Assembly (NCBI GenBank): GCA_016801845.1
Contig: CM028910.1
Span: 11,376,629-11,440,628 of the forward strand
Reading direction: 5' to 3'
DNA length: 64,000 nucleotides
Origin: Polydactylus sextarius
Taxonomy: Eukaryota > Chordata > Actinopteri > Polynemidae
Position 1 is the first letter of the stretch. Each line of letters begins with the position of its first letter. Both the position numbers and the translations under genes were made by a program. Below are positions 1 to 10,265 of this stretch, one piece after another. A model generated the notes under the pieces. That model had not been told where the DNA came from. It was given only the letters and a program-made list of their open reading frames with translations, and searched no databases.

Positions 1-2790
1 AATGTTCCAGTTTCTTATGTATAAAGAAATTTACTTGCAGCTTGTCAAATAACACTGCATTTTGACCATGTGGCGATGCAGATATATGAGGTCAGAGCAG
101 TTATTTTTTCCCTCAGTTTGATGACAGCGAGTTGAGGAGATGGTCCTGAACTGGCCCTGTTTTCGGGCTTCCACCAGACCACAGCACGTTAGGCCTAATA
201 ACAAAAACAAGCATCCCGGTGTGGAGCTGGTCCCACAGTGTGAGGACCTTAATGAGGAACATGTGGAGCTGCCCAGACACACAGTCAGAGGAAACCCAAT
301 CCCTCACTCCCTCTTTTTTTTCTCCCCCTTCCTACTCCCTTCCCCCCTTTCTCCCATTCTTTCTTTCTCACTCTCTCTTGCTTCACTCTTTGCATTTACT
401 GTCTCTAAGTCTTGAGTTTTACCGATTAGACGCTGCTTTCAGGTCATCTTCTTTACTTTGTGTTTCTTTCTTTCTTTTATTTATTTTATATATATATATT
501 TTCTTGACATTTGTACAAAACTCAAAACCCCCTTTTCCGCCTTCTCACTGACGTTGACAGAAACTGGCTCCTCAGACTTTATTTTTGTTTTCAATTGTAC
601 CAGAACAAGTGACCCACTGTCAGACAGAGAAACATGTTTTTTACTTGATGCACACTCTTGTTAGTCCACCCACAGCCTCACTCTCTCCGACCTGTTTCAG
701 AGTTTGCAGTGTGTACATATTTGCTGGGTCATGCAATGCAATACGCTCATAAGGAAACGTGGGAAGAAAGAAGTCTTTCTCTACGCATCAAGCCTGACAG
801 CCGGGCTCAGAGTTTCTTTCATGTGTTGAATTCATCCTCACCGTCCACCTGGATCAATTAACTGTTTGCTTCAGTGGTCATCAGTGCTGTGGCGTGGAAC
901 CACAGCTCATTTAGAAGACAGCAGCTTATTGATGGAAACTATGCTTTTGATTTTGTTGTCCTGTAACGCACATTATGTCTATCGGTGCTCACACAAAAAA
1001 AAGTGATGATCCTCTGATCATCGCTTTTTCTGATCCTCGTCCACTAGGATGAAAATTAAACAATGTGTTTTCTTTCCTCAGGAAATGTCATCAGTCACTA
1101 CTGAAGGAAAACACTGTAGGAGGTGAGACGTGTTTTTTTTTTTTTTTTAGTTTTGTTTTGTAATTTTCTGCACAGTGCCTCCACACCATCGACAGATCTC
1201 CCTTTCTACAACTGCGTCATCACCCTTGTCTTTCTAAGCTGTCATGGGAAATACGAAGTGGAACCTGTTTGAGGGGGGATTTAAATGTGACCATAAAGCA
1301 CAGCCATAAAGCAGATCAACCAACCCAAGCCTCCAAAATTAGCTGAACAAACAGAGTAAGGTAGAGCCCTCTGGGGGGATAAACTTGGCACAGTGGGTCC
1401 AGTGTGACAGAGGCCTTTCTGGCAGCTCAGAACAATCCAAACGTTCCACTTGGGTTGAGCTGTCTTCGTTTCCCCCTCCACTATATATATCAGCCCCACA
1501 TCATCATGGGCCTGTGAAGACCTTTCACAAGACTGACAGGCCACCTGAATCACACAATTGTGTGGCCAGAGGAGCCTGCATGTGTATAGAAAAGCCAGTG
1601 ATCCAATAACTGTCTGGGTTCACTTCTCTCTCATAAAGTCAGGAGGAAAGCCCACAGCTACAGCCCAAACGTTCCAGCTGCACACAAAACAAAACAAAGC
1701 CTTAACTTTTAATCTAATTCCAGAAAAGCAAACACAAACTCTTAGCTAGCTGATTTTCTCCAATGCTCCATATTTTTATTTTTATTTTTTTTTATTCCGT
1801 AATCGGTCGGTTGCATTAAAAGTCTTTATTTGCACAGCACAAAAACTGCACAGTGAGTCTCACAGGCTAAAAGAGAGCTGGTGTGAGTCGAGTCTACGTT
1901 CCTTACAGATGGTCTGGCCTCGCAGGAGCAGCTGTGCAAATGAAAGACGGAGTGTCATTGAAGGAGAGAGAGAGAGAGATGGAAAGTTGGCCACAAAAGG
2001 AAAAGAGTAACACACACAAGTTGCTAACTGAAAATGTAATGGAAAAATGAATAGCACGCTGAGATTCGCTGGGAGAAAGTAATTGAGTTGGAGGATTTTC
2101 TTTGAATTTTGCAAGTGAAAAAAAGCAGACAATAGCCATGTTTTTTTTTCTTTCTTTTTCTTTTTTGGAGGTAAAACAACACAAGAAAAAAATAAATAAA
2201 TAAAGAATAGTAGTACTATGTCCACAGAGCCATCACTTTTCAATCACAACCTCTGCTCTAACTTCAAAATAAGAGTTTCAAACACAGTAAAACCTGTTGG
2301 TTTGCACTCATGATTGTCAATCAAACCCCATTATTTTAGCACTAAAGTCTGAAGTGAGAAAACAACAGGTGAGAAAATCCTGCTTAATGCTGAAAATACA
2401 CAAACATTTGTTCTCTAGTGGGAGGGAGGGAGTGACAGGACAGATGCTTCTGAGTGCTTTGTAGTGCAATGAGTTTTTTTTTTTTTTTAATCTAATCTCA
2501 GAAAACTTTTACTTGTTACTTCTAGATATAGTGATATGGGTATGATTAACCTAAATATAATAGACTGAGTAGTTATAGTGTATATATGCAGATAATAAGC
2601 AGTTGTGTAACTGTTGTAACCACAAAAACGTGTGAGTCTTCTTTTATTATAATCAGGGTAATTATAATTTCTCAACGCCCCCAGTGTTGTTGTTATTATT
2701 ATTGAAGGCACTTTTCTACAATCCTCACCCACCCACCCCCTTCAAGTAATTGCCACTACATGTAAATATCAAGTGGTTAGTGAATAATTA
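1..2790. other. Upstream intergenic DNA, no gene recognised
   Basis: I found no exon with a recognisable protein product. The stretch has C/T-rich runs (about 300-480), poly-T and poly-A runs (about 1133-1150, 2470-2488) and a short GA run (about 1965-1979). The open frames here are short, low in complexity and without family resemblance. A TTTATT/ATTAAA cluster at about 1815-1830 could be a polyadenylation signal on either strand, but no gene body supports it. Confidence 0.5.
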
Positions 2791-2986
2791 GTCTTTCATT
2801 GGCCAGCAATCACCTCTGGGCCCCGTCTACACTTTTAGACCCCTCCCTCGTAGAGCCGCCCTGAAGACAGGGGCCCCTTTTGAATGACAGCGCTTGGGAA
2901 AGAAGACGAATTTTTGTCTGATTTCCCGCAGCCGCAGCGTCGATGAGAAGCAGTCGAGGAACTCCATTCTAACTGAATGGATTGGT
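2791..2986 (+). promoter_or_regulatory. Putative core promoter and 5'UTR of the RGM gene
   Basis: An inverted CCAAT box (ATTGG, 2798-2802) sits just upstream of a GC-richer stretch that leads into coding exon 1. No clear TATA box is seen. Three short upstream ORFs (2884-2946, 2943-2972, 2977-3018) precede or overlap the chosen start codon. The transcription start site cannot be placed from sequence alone, and the 5'UTR could include further non-coding exons upstream. Confidence 0.3.
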
Positions 2987-3080
2987 ATGGGGAGAAGCGG
3001 ACCTCAAATCACGGCTAAGCGGCAGCTTTGGGACTGTGTAACGTTGACGATGGTTTTACTTTCGCTGCTGTTTCGACCAG
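2987..3080 (+). CDS. rgmd: RGM coding exon 1 (signal peptide)
   Basis: This exon encodes residues 1-31 plus the first base of codon 32. I chose the ATG at 2987 because it has G at -3 and G at +4, and it is the first ATG in the reading frame. The product has a basic N-terminal stretch, then a hydrophobic core at about residues 17-29 (CVTLTMVLLSLLF), fitting a secretory signal peptide. The frame stays open upstream to about 2894 but with no ATG. A later in-frame ATG at 3050 would leave only a minimal hydrophobic leader. The exon ends in CAG|GTAAGT, a strong donor, in phase 1. Confidence 0.82.
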
Positions 3081-6000
3081 GTAAGTGCAGCCTTTTTTTT
3101 TTCTCCCCTTTCCAATCCGTGCTCCTCCACTCTTATCCTGCATGCAAACAGCGGTGCCCCGCACTCCCCCCTTGAATGGAGCTAAGAGGGGAAAAAGTTT
3201 ACTTTAAAAAAAAAAAAAAAAACTTTTTCTCTGCTCCCGTTGCGTCGTGTGGTTAAACTCAATTTCTTTAACGAGTTTGAGGTTGTCTTACTAACTCAAG
3301 TGTGTATTTATACGAGTTTTTTGAGGTAAAAGTAGCATTTGTTTGAAAGTATCCCGTCCTCAGCGGGGACAAAGTAAAGTCTGTAGCTGCGGAGGAACCA
3401 AGCCTCCAGCTTGTGTCGCTGCTAGCCGAAGCAGCACGAGTTTTCACTCACTTTACATACGTCTTTTTTTGCTTAAATTTACAACTTTCCCTGATAAAAA
3501 ATAACCACATTATCCAACTAGTCAACACCAGTTTTACAACCAATACAGTTTTAACCAAACGCACGTATCGCTGCTGCTAAGTTTTTGTAGCTAAAGTTGT
3601 GTGAAGTTTCGTCTCGGTCTCCGTTAGCATAGCAACCCACTAGCAACTGTCGCTCACCAGCCGCAGACTGACCCAAAGAAAACCACCGAGCTTGTTTTTA
3701 AAAAAACATTAAAAACCGATAATAGGGGAAATAAACCATTACATTCACCGTTCATGTCACGACTACGGCTTTTACACTCAGTTTGCACAGTTTGAAGTGT
3801 TGTCGAAACTAGCAGGAGCGCGACAATTCCCCCTATTCATGCTTCATTTATTAACTTGGTTAGCTACCATGCACTGGGGTCCAACTTTTTGGCCTCTGAA
3901 CGTGTTGGTCGCTTCTGAGTCCGAGACCAAAAAAACCAGTGAACATTAAAAAAAAAGAAGTAAGAAAAGTAAAGAAAGAAACACCGAGGGAGCATGTGGT
4001 ATTTGGATTATAAAGTTGATTTATTTGCAGCTGCTGTGCCTCGCTTTTCACTTTGTGTTGAAGACAAAGCTGGCACACTTAAGACGCGCATTTGTTGAGA
4101 TGTTTCACTGTGGGTTTTTTTTTTCAGCTGGTAGATAAAAGTTGGGCTGCTTCAGAGATGATGTAGATATGTCAAGAAACCAGATGATAACAGTCATTAT
4201 CTTTTGTGTTATTTATCTCAACGTGAAGACTCATGCTTGGATGTGCTCCTGATAACATTATATGTTTGATGATAAAATGAGCTGGAGGAGATGTGTCTTT
4301 CAGCACTTTTAAAGACCCTGGAGGCTCCTCAGGTTTCTCTTTATGGTTTTAGTACTTTGTGAAAAAACTTTTTCTTCAAAACAACACTTTAAAGTAGTCT
4401 GGTGGTTGGAATATGCAGGAATTATGTCTGAAAGGCTTTTAGAAGTTGGCTATGGTAAAACAGTTCATTACCTTCCTGCATTTCTCGACTATTTAGCGTT
4501 TAATTTACACAAAGTACCTTTAATTTATTAAACTGATTGATTGATCGGACCAGAACAACATTAGCAACCATGTTTGTTCTAGGATTATTTATAATTTAAT
4601 ACAATTTCTAAATGTATAAATAAATGTCTTTTTATTCTTGTTTTGAGTCGTGGAAGGCAGCCGTAGTTGACATGTTGGTAAAAATACTAACCGTTTAACG
4701 TTTGTAACTCAAAGATTAGACAAATACCATTAAAACCAGAATCCTCACCTCTTTGTGTTCTTATCTAATTGTAATATACTAATGTTAAACAAACACTGGT
4801 GCTGTTTGTCTTTTCACATTTCTCTTGTGGTCCTCACATTTGTTGGTTGCCTCCTTAAGTGCCGGAGCTAAAAGACTCTTTAGGGAGATGTGTGGTTGTT
4901 GATGGCTGTACAGGCAGCGATTGTCAAAAAGTGTCAATCACTGCAGACTTGTGTGACCTCTCAGGGAGATGGAGGAGCCCTGTTGGAATTCAGAGGAGAG
5001 ATGCCGAATGCCTCTAACTTCACCTGTCACACTCCATCACGTTTTTTTTTTTTTTTATCAGGATCTGTATTGAAGTGCAGACTGTGAGATACATTAATCT
5101 CCCAATGTGTGAGATGCATTAATCATCCGTCATGGCCTCCTTCAATCCATCAGACGTATGTGAAAGAGAAATGAAATGATTTAAAAACGCTCACATTCTC
5201 TTTGGTGCGAACACCGTGCGTATCTTGTCGTCTTTGTCCGTGTTGTTTGGGAGATGCGGCGGAGCTTTTGCAAACACAGAGGGATCCTCTGTTGCAATAG
5301 AAGAGCAGTCTGCTGCAACTGATCTTCCATTAGATATGATGTTTTTGTTGTGGAAAGTGGCTGATGTTGATCTGCTGTCTGTTGAAAATGAAAAATGAAA
5401 TATATTCTAGTCAGCATCCAAAAGTAACACACAACAAAAGTGGACTAGATGAATATCCACACTCATATTTTCAGTAGAAGTAGTTGTAGGTCATTGTTTT
5501 TCTTGATAACAAATATCCCATTTGTGGGTCATAACTTAAATGGAACTCCCTGAATTTAGACGATACCACCCAAACATCCCATGCTGTGTTTGCAGCCCTC
5601 ACCCCTGTCCGGCTTCCACATTGGACCCCGAGATGCTGAACAAGCGTGACTCTTTATGATGCACCTCTTGTGATCCTCTTCAAGTTAGCTGCCCCTGTAC
5701 ACCGAGTCCTGCCGTGCTATGTAGTGTAGCTTAATGGACTTCAATTACCTCAGCAACAGCCAAACCACATTCAACACCCTGAGGCAAACTAACACAGGTT
5801 GGTTTCCTCCTACAGTGAGGCAACGTGCTATTTCTGTGAGGGCTAGTTGGGGGAAATAAGTTTTGACTGACTCCGGAGCACAGTGTGGGATCATGGCCTC
5901 GTGAGCTCACGCATTTGGGTTTTAATGGCTCTCCTGATTGAGCTAAACTTGATAGTGGAAAAGTTTTGACTCTGCAGTCTTGTGTACTGCGCTGAGGTAA

Positions 6001-6216
6001 TCTATCTGTAAATGTCAGAAGTTTTAGTTTTAGATTCTCATTAGGAGTTAAACTATTGTTTTGGTCCAGATTGGAAGATGTGGTGATCATGATTTTGGCA
6101 AAGAGGGAGGTAAATGAGCAGAGAGATCCCATTTCATATTTTCATAGTAAGTGGAACACATGTAGGTACTGCAGTACTAACTATTAATGATAATTTTCAC
6201 TGTTTTTGTTTTCCAG
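3081..6216 (+). other. RGM intron 1
   Basis: This 3.1 kb intron runs from the GTAAGT donor at 3081 to a TTTTCCAG acceptor ending at 6216. It is AT-rich with homopolymer runs (poly-A about 3206-3222, poly-T about 5042-5056). A 17-bp near-perfect direct repeat lies at 5083-5099 and 5108-5124. No coding exon was recognised. Confidence 0.75.
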
Positions 6217-6728
6217 CTCACTGCCAGCAGTGTCGAATCCAGCGCTGCAATGCGGAGTACGTGGCTTCTACCTCACCCTCTAGTGGTCTACAGGAGGATG
6301 TGGCTCTGGACGTGGACTACTGCATCGCCCTGCGGGCCTACGCCCTGTGCACCCGGCGGCAGGCGCGCAGCTGTAGGGGCGACCTAGTTTACCACTCTGC
6401 CGTCTTCCGCATTAAGGAGCTATTCTCTCAGCATAACTGCTCCAGCGACGGGCCCACTTCCTCTGCCAAGGTCCCCAGCACGTCCCGGCCGGCCGTGTCG
6501 GAGCTGTGCGACTACGAGAACCGGGCCGCCGCGTCGGGCTCGACCAATCAGCAGAAAAAATATGCTCACTGTGGATTATTTGGTGACCCGCACCTACGGA
6601 CTTTCCGAGACGAGTTTCAGACCTGCAAGGTGGAAGGGGCGTGGCCTCTGATCGACAACCGCTTCCTGTCGGTGCAGGTGACCAATGTGCCCGTCGTCCT
6701 GGGTTCAAGCGCCACGGCAACCAGCAAG
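6217..6728 (+). CDS. rgmd: RGM coding exon 2 (Cys-rich domain, RGD, start of vWD-like domain)
   Basis: This exon encodes the end of codon 32 and residues 33-202. The N-terminal Cys-rich helical domain, which in the family binds BMP ligands, begins at CQQCRIQRCNAEY. An Arg-Gly-Asp tripeptide lies at residues 85-87 (6375-6383). A potential N-glycosylation site, N105-C-S, sits in HNCSSDGPTS, a family signature. The partial von Willebrand factor type D domain starts at HCGLFGDPHLRTF. The autocatalytic Asp-Pro bond is D155-P156 (6587/6588); in known RGMs cleavage here leaves two chains held by disulphides. The exon is flanked by TTCCAG and GTAAGG, ends in phase 0, and is far richer in GC than its introns, as expected for constrained coding DNA. 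Confidence 0.95.
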
Positions 6729-8539
6729 GTAAGGATGGATTTTGAGCAGGGGATGTCAAGTTTTTTTTTTCTTTTGGCTTGTTTAAAATAAAGAGTTTTC
6801 TTATAAGTGTCTTCTTGCAACTCCTCTCACACATTCATACATGCGCATTTCAACCAAAGAGTGATTTTTCACTTCTTGTGTTGTTTGATTTGAATATATT
6901 TTAGAGGCCTGGAAGAGTAATTCCATCCAGAATTACACAAAAAAAAACATAAATTAAACAAAGTTTTTCATCCAACTAATTAATAAAGAAGGATAGGGAA
7001 CTGCTATCCTGTCCAATTAAAGTACTGGTCACTGTTTTTAAATTAGGATTTTATGTTTTAAAAGTGAAACAACTACAACTTTTTTTTCACAACAACCACC
7101 TATGTCCACATTACAAATGTTACTCCCTAAGTTTGAATCCACTGGCCTGTGTGAGCAGGCTGTTTCTGGTGCTAGCTTGTGAGCTCAAGTATTGCCATAA
7201 AGTATCAAACATGTGAAGTTAATCGTCATTCCATGGTGCCTCTCGAGCCTCCAGCATTCCTCTTGTCTTGGAGCTCCTTCAGATCTGTGAGGGGAAAAGA
7301 GAGGAGGGGAGTCCTTCAGTGGTGTTGAATCACAGACATGCTTGAGCGCTCTACCTTTAACACATGGGTGGTCATATGGTAGTGATTAACGCTCACTCAA
7401 ACATTTTCCTCCACCGCCACGATCTGGAATGTTTTTTTCACCCCTCTGGTCAAATAATTAACTGGGCGCTTTTTGTGTAAATATGGAATAATGTGGAAAA
7501 ATAAAGGAATAATTGGACGGCAGCGAGGGTTTTTTTTTCATCCTGTTAATTAAATGGGCTGGCCTTCCATGCTTTCCTTTTTTAAAAAAATAGTTGAAAA
7601 CTTAGTTAATGAGACTTGATTAATACGTTTTGATTAACTTCATGTATAAATTATATATAATTTTAGTCGTCCGGTTTGACAACAAGCTGTCTAAGATTAC
7701 ATCAGGGTTTGCGGTGTAAACTTTTTCAAAGGTGTTTGCAGCCTAATGCAAACCTGCATTGTGTGAGCGTAGTACATGTGTGCCAGCACCCGCATGGACC
7801 CATCATGCTTTTCGAGTTGTTTTCAGCTGCCAGACTTAAGACAGGAAATCATCCATCAAATACAGTATCCCCCCGTAAGTGTAAACGTAACCACAGCCAC
7901 CGCTTTGTCAAGATACTTTGAAGAAACAGAGGTTAGGCCCCAATTTTTCAAAGCTCAGCTGGAATACAAATCATAGTCACCAAGCAAAAAAATAAAAAAC
8001 ACAACCAAAAAAACAAGCAGCGGCAGCACAGAGGTGATGGAAGATACACGGTGGATCGAGGCAGTTATGAAGCAGTGTCATTTGATCCAACAATTCAAGG
8101 GCAAATAGTGGAGTTACTGTTGTTATTTTTAGTGGTAGAGTAATTTGTTGTGCGCATAAGAAAGGACAGGTGAACATACTGCTGCGGTTTATCTCAGGGC
8201 TGATCACAAACCAGTGGACCATTGACAATAATCCTCTTGAATTCTTTAAATGTAATTATAAATTAATTGGCATGAGATTACATCAGAAAAATTACTCCTT
8301 AAGAAAAAAAAGGCTGCACACGTGAAACCTTTATGAATTTGTTGTTTCCTGCTGCCACCTTGTGGTTTCAACGTGTACTGCTCCTTGTGATTTATCAAGT
8401 TGTCAGGTGTCATAGGCATCACGTTACAGGTGCGTTAATGTTTCAAAAGTCTGTTGTAAAACAACAGTTTTGTAGTTTGTTTAAATGTATTTTCATTTGT
8501 TTGAATTAAATTTTCATCTTATTATCCTCCTCGTTTCAG
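6729..8539 (+). other. RGM intron 2
   Basis: This 1.8 kb intron runs between GTAAGG and TCGTTTCAG. It is AT-rich with poly-A and poly-T runs. Frames within it (for example about 7676-7976) have no family match, and I recognise no additional exon. Confidence 0.75.
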
Positions 8540-9238
8540 ATCACTGTGATCTTCAAGTCCTACCACGGCTGCACAGACCAGAAGGTGTACCAGGCCACCA
8601 CTGAGGATCTGCCGTTGGCTTTCCAGGACGGGACTCGCAGCGGCGGTGAGAGCGGCAGCCTGACCATCGTGGAGCAAGGCGGCTCCGGCGTGGGCCGCCA
8701 GGTGAAGATCCAGGCCCGTTACATCGGCACTTCCATCATCATCCGCCGCGTGGGCAGCTACCTGACCTTCGCCATCCGCATGCCAGAGGACAACCTGGAC
8801 TATTCCGAGGACAATGGCGGCCTGCAGCTCTGCCTGCACGGTTGCCCGCGTAATGAGCTCATCAAAGAGCACACGCTGGGCCGTCAGAGCCAGCAGCCCC
8901 GTCTTCAGGGCACCAACACAGAGCTGGGGCCCTTGCGGCCTCCTCACCAGGTCTACACGGTGGAGCGGGCCACGGCCAAGTGTAGAGAGACTCTGAAGGT
9001 GGAGGACGTTTACTTTCAGTCCTGCGTGTTTGACTTGTTAACCACAGGAGACCCTGAGTTCTCTATGGCGGCGTACGGTGCTTTGGAGGATTTAAAGGCG
9101 CTGCCGCCCAGTAAACTCAAGCAGAACCCCCCGAGGACTCCTCGTCCTTCCAACGGAGGAGCGTCACACACGTCAGCTGTAGCAGCAGCCAGCAGCCCCC
9201 TGCTCCCACTCCTACTCCTCATTCTGCTGCTTTTGTAA
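8540..9238 (+). CDS. rgmd: RGM coding exon 3 (rest of vWD-like domain, C-terminal domain, GPI signal)
   Basis: This exon encodes residues 203-434 and ends at TAA (9236-9238). It opens with ITVIFKSYHGCTDQKVYQ, the RGM core. It continues through YIGTSIIIRRVGSYLTFAIR and the late signature YFQSCVFDLLTTGDPEFS, part of the C-terminal region that contacts neogenin in known RGMs. The tail ends in SPLLPLLLLILLLL, a hydrophobic stretch that follows a small-residue segment (SNGGASHTS), which fits a GPI-anchor attachment signal. Unlike RGMA, RGMB and hemojuvelin as I recall them, the GD-x-NFT glycosylation sequon is replaced by GDPEFS, so that site is missing. The CDS stops directly before a 19-A run. 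Confidence 0.95.
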   Translation: MTVIFKSYHGCTDQKVYQATTEDLPLAFQDGTRSGGESGSLTIVEQGGSGVGRQVKIQARYIGTSIIIRRVGSYLTFAIRMPEDNLDYSEDNGGLQLCLHGCPRNELIKEHTLGRQSQQPRLQGTNTELGPLRPPHQVYTVERATAKCRETLKVEDVYFQSCVFDLLTTGDPEFSMAAYGALEDLKALPPSKLKQNPPRTPRPSNGGASHTSAVAAASSPLLPLLLLILLLL

Positions 9239-10265
9239 AAAAAAAAAAAAAAAAAGAAATGATTTTTAAAAAGAGAAACATGGTGGCAAACACAATGTAG
9301 AAGCATTACCAGCTTGAGGAAAGAGTGAGTAGAGCTCAGACATATATATTTGGTGTTTTTTTTTTTTTTTTTTTTTTCCTTTTCGAATGTTATTTTTTAT
9401 TTTATTTTTTTTAATCATTTGAAGGATTTCACATTCAGAAAAAAAAGTTCCCACTATACATTGTCTGTGGATTAATACATGGATCACATCACATCATTTG
9501 AAGAAAAACCAAGGCATACAGTCATGTGATTTGTGGACAGATACATGTCCATAAAGTTCATTGTTGCTGGTTTACTTCAGTTTTTTTTGTTGAAAGGTGA
9601 GGTGAGGTGAGATGTGCGCTAACCTGGAGGTGGCTGAACAGAATGAGGCTCTTTTTTTGTAAACATTTCATTTTCACTGAGGGGGAAAATGCACAACCTC
9701 TAAACACGCCACCAAGAGCAGCGCTGCATCCGTCAACTCCATAAACTCTCAGCTGAGCAACGTTGCTTCTAGATCCTGTATAATCCAGCGATATCAATAG
9801 CACTTACAGGTTTTTTTTTTTTTTTTTTAAAGAGCACGTTTTGTGTATTTAAATGTTCCTCTGTCCATTTCAACAATATCATTTCAGAAATCAGCATGCT
9901 AAATACACAGGATCCAACAACTGTATGTAAAAACTACCTATCCATAATGTATGATGTGTCAGTGTGATGATCTCAGCAGTTCTCCTCTTTCTGTGAAACA
10001 CTCCTCTTCAAGCTGTTTGGCTTCTAGTTTTAAAGGTTAAAAAAAAAAAAAAACCCACAAATCTTTATATAATAATATATTAAAAGAGTGTATATATGTG
10101 TTTTATATTGTGTACATTTGCCTGTGTATAGATGTTTTAACTGTAATATGTTTTACATTTGTTTTGTTTAGTAGGTTATTTTGAGACATTGCAAGAAAAG
10201 TAAACTAATATGTGTTGTGTTGTATCTGTAATTTTCTGTATTAAAGTGTTGGACACTCTGGATCG
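9239..10265 (+). other. rgmd: Putative RGM 3'UTR
   Basis: This AT-rich stretch follows the stop codon. It contains an A19 run (9237-9255) and a T23 run (9356-9378), then many TGTA-rich motifs (about 10085-10235). Candidate poly(A) signals are ATTAAA at 10079-10084 and, better placed, ATTAAA at 10240-10245. The second is followed by GT- and T-rich sequence typical of a downstream element. Cleavage near 10260 would give a UTR of about 1 kb. Confidence 0.5.
10240..10245 (+). terminator. Candidate poly(A) signal (ATTAAA) of the RGM gene
   Basis: The common variant hexamer ATTAAA is preceded by TGTGTTGTGTTGT and TGTA elements. It is followed within 30 nt by GTGTTGG and a T-rich run, the expected layout of a vertebrate polyadenylation site. 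Confidence 0.5.

Larger units (their letters stand above)
2987..9238 (+). other. rgmd: RGM family gene locus (rgmd-like), three coding exons
   Basis: The gene runs across 2987-3080, 6217-6728 and 8540-9238 with consensus GT/AG junctions and consistent phases (1, then 0). It encodes 434 residues, close to the usual RGM length. RGM proteins are GPI-anchored BMP co-receptors and neogenin ligands used in axon guidance, neural development and, for hemojuvelin, iron control. The C-terminal half is closest to RGMB (for example HGCTDQKVYQA). The N-terminal half resembles RGMA (CNAEY, YALCTRR, CRGDL). This mixture, and the adjacent celf5-like gene, favour the fish-only paralogue rgmd over rgmb. RGM family membership is near certain; the paralogue assignment is inference at about 0.7. 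Confidence 0.9.

Noticed and set aside
60..310. Possible exon after a CCCTCAG acceptor at about 110
   Set aside because: The downstream frame hits a stop within a few codons, and the other frames show no family resemblance.
2894..2986. Upstream in-frame extension of RGM exon 1
   Set aside because: The frame is open but contains no ATG before 2987; an apparent earlier start would need TTG. The signal peptide and initiation context favour 2987.
5083..5124. 17-bp direct repeat (period 25) in RGM intron 1
   Set aside because: Two copies only with one mismatch; a small local duplication with no other signal.
5731..6132. 133-codon minus-strand ORF in RGM intron 1
   Set aside because: Compositionally ordinary, Ser/Pro/Thr-rich, no recognisable domain and no splice or promoter context.
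6412..6834. 140-codon minus-strand ORF
   Set aside because: It is the antisense shadow of RGM exon 2, whose plus frame has clear family motifs and splice sites.
8522..8947. 141-codon minus-strand ORF
   Set aside because: Antisense shadow of RGM exon 3, caused by its GC-rich codons.
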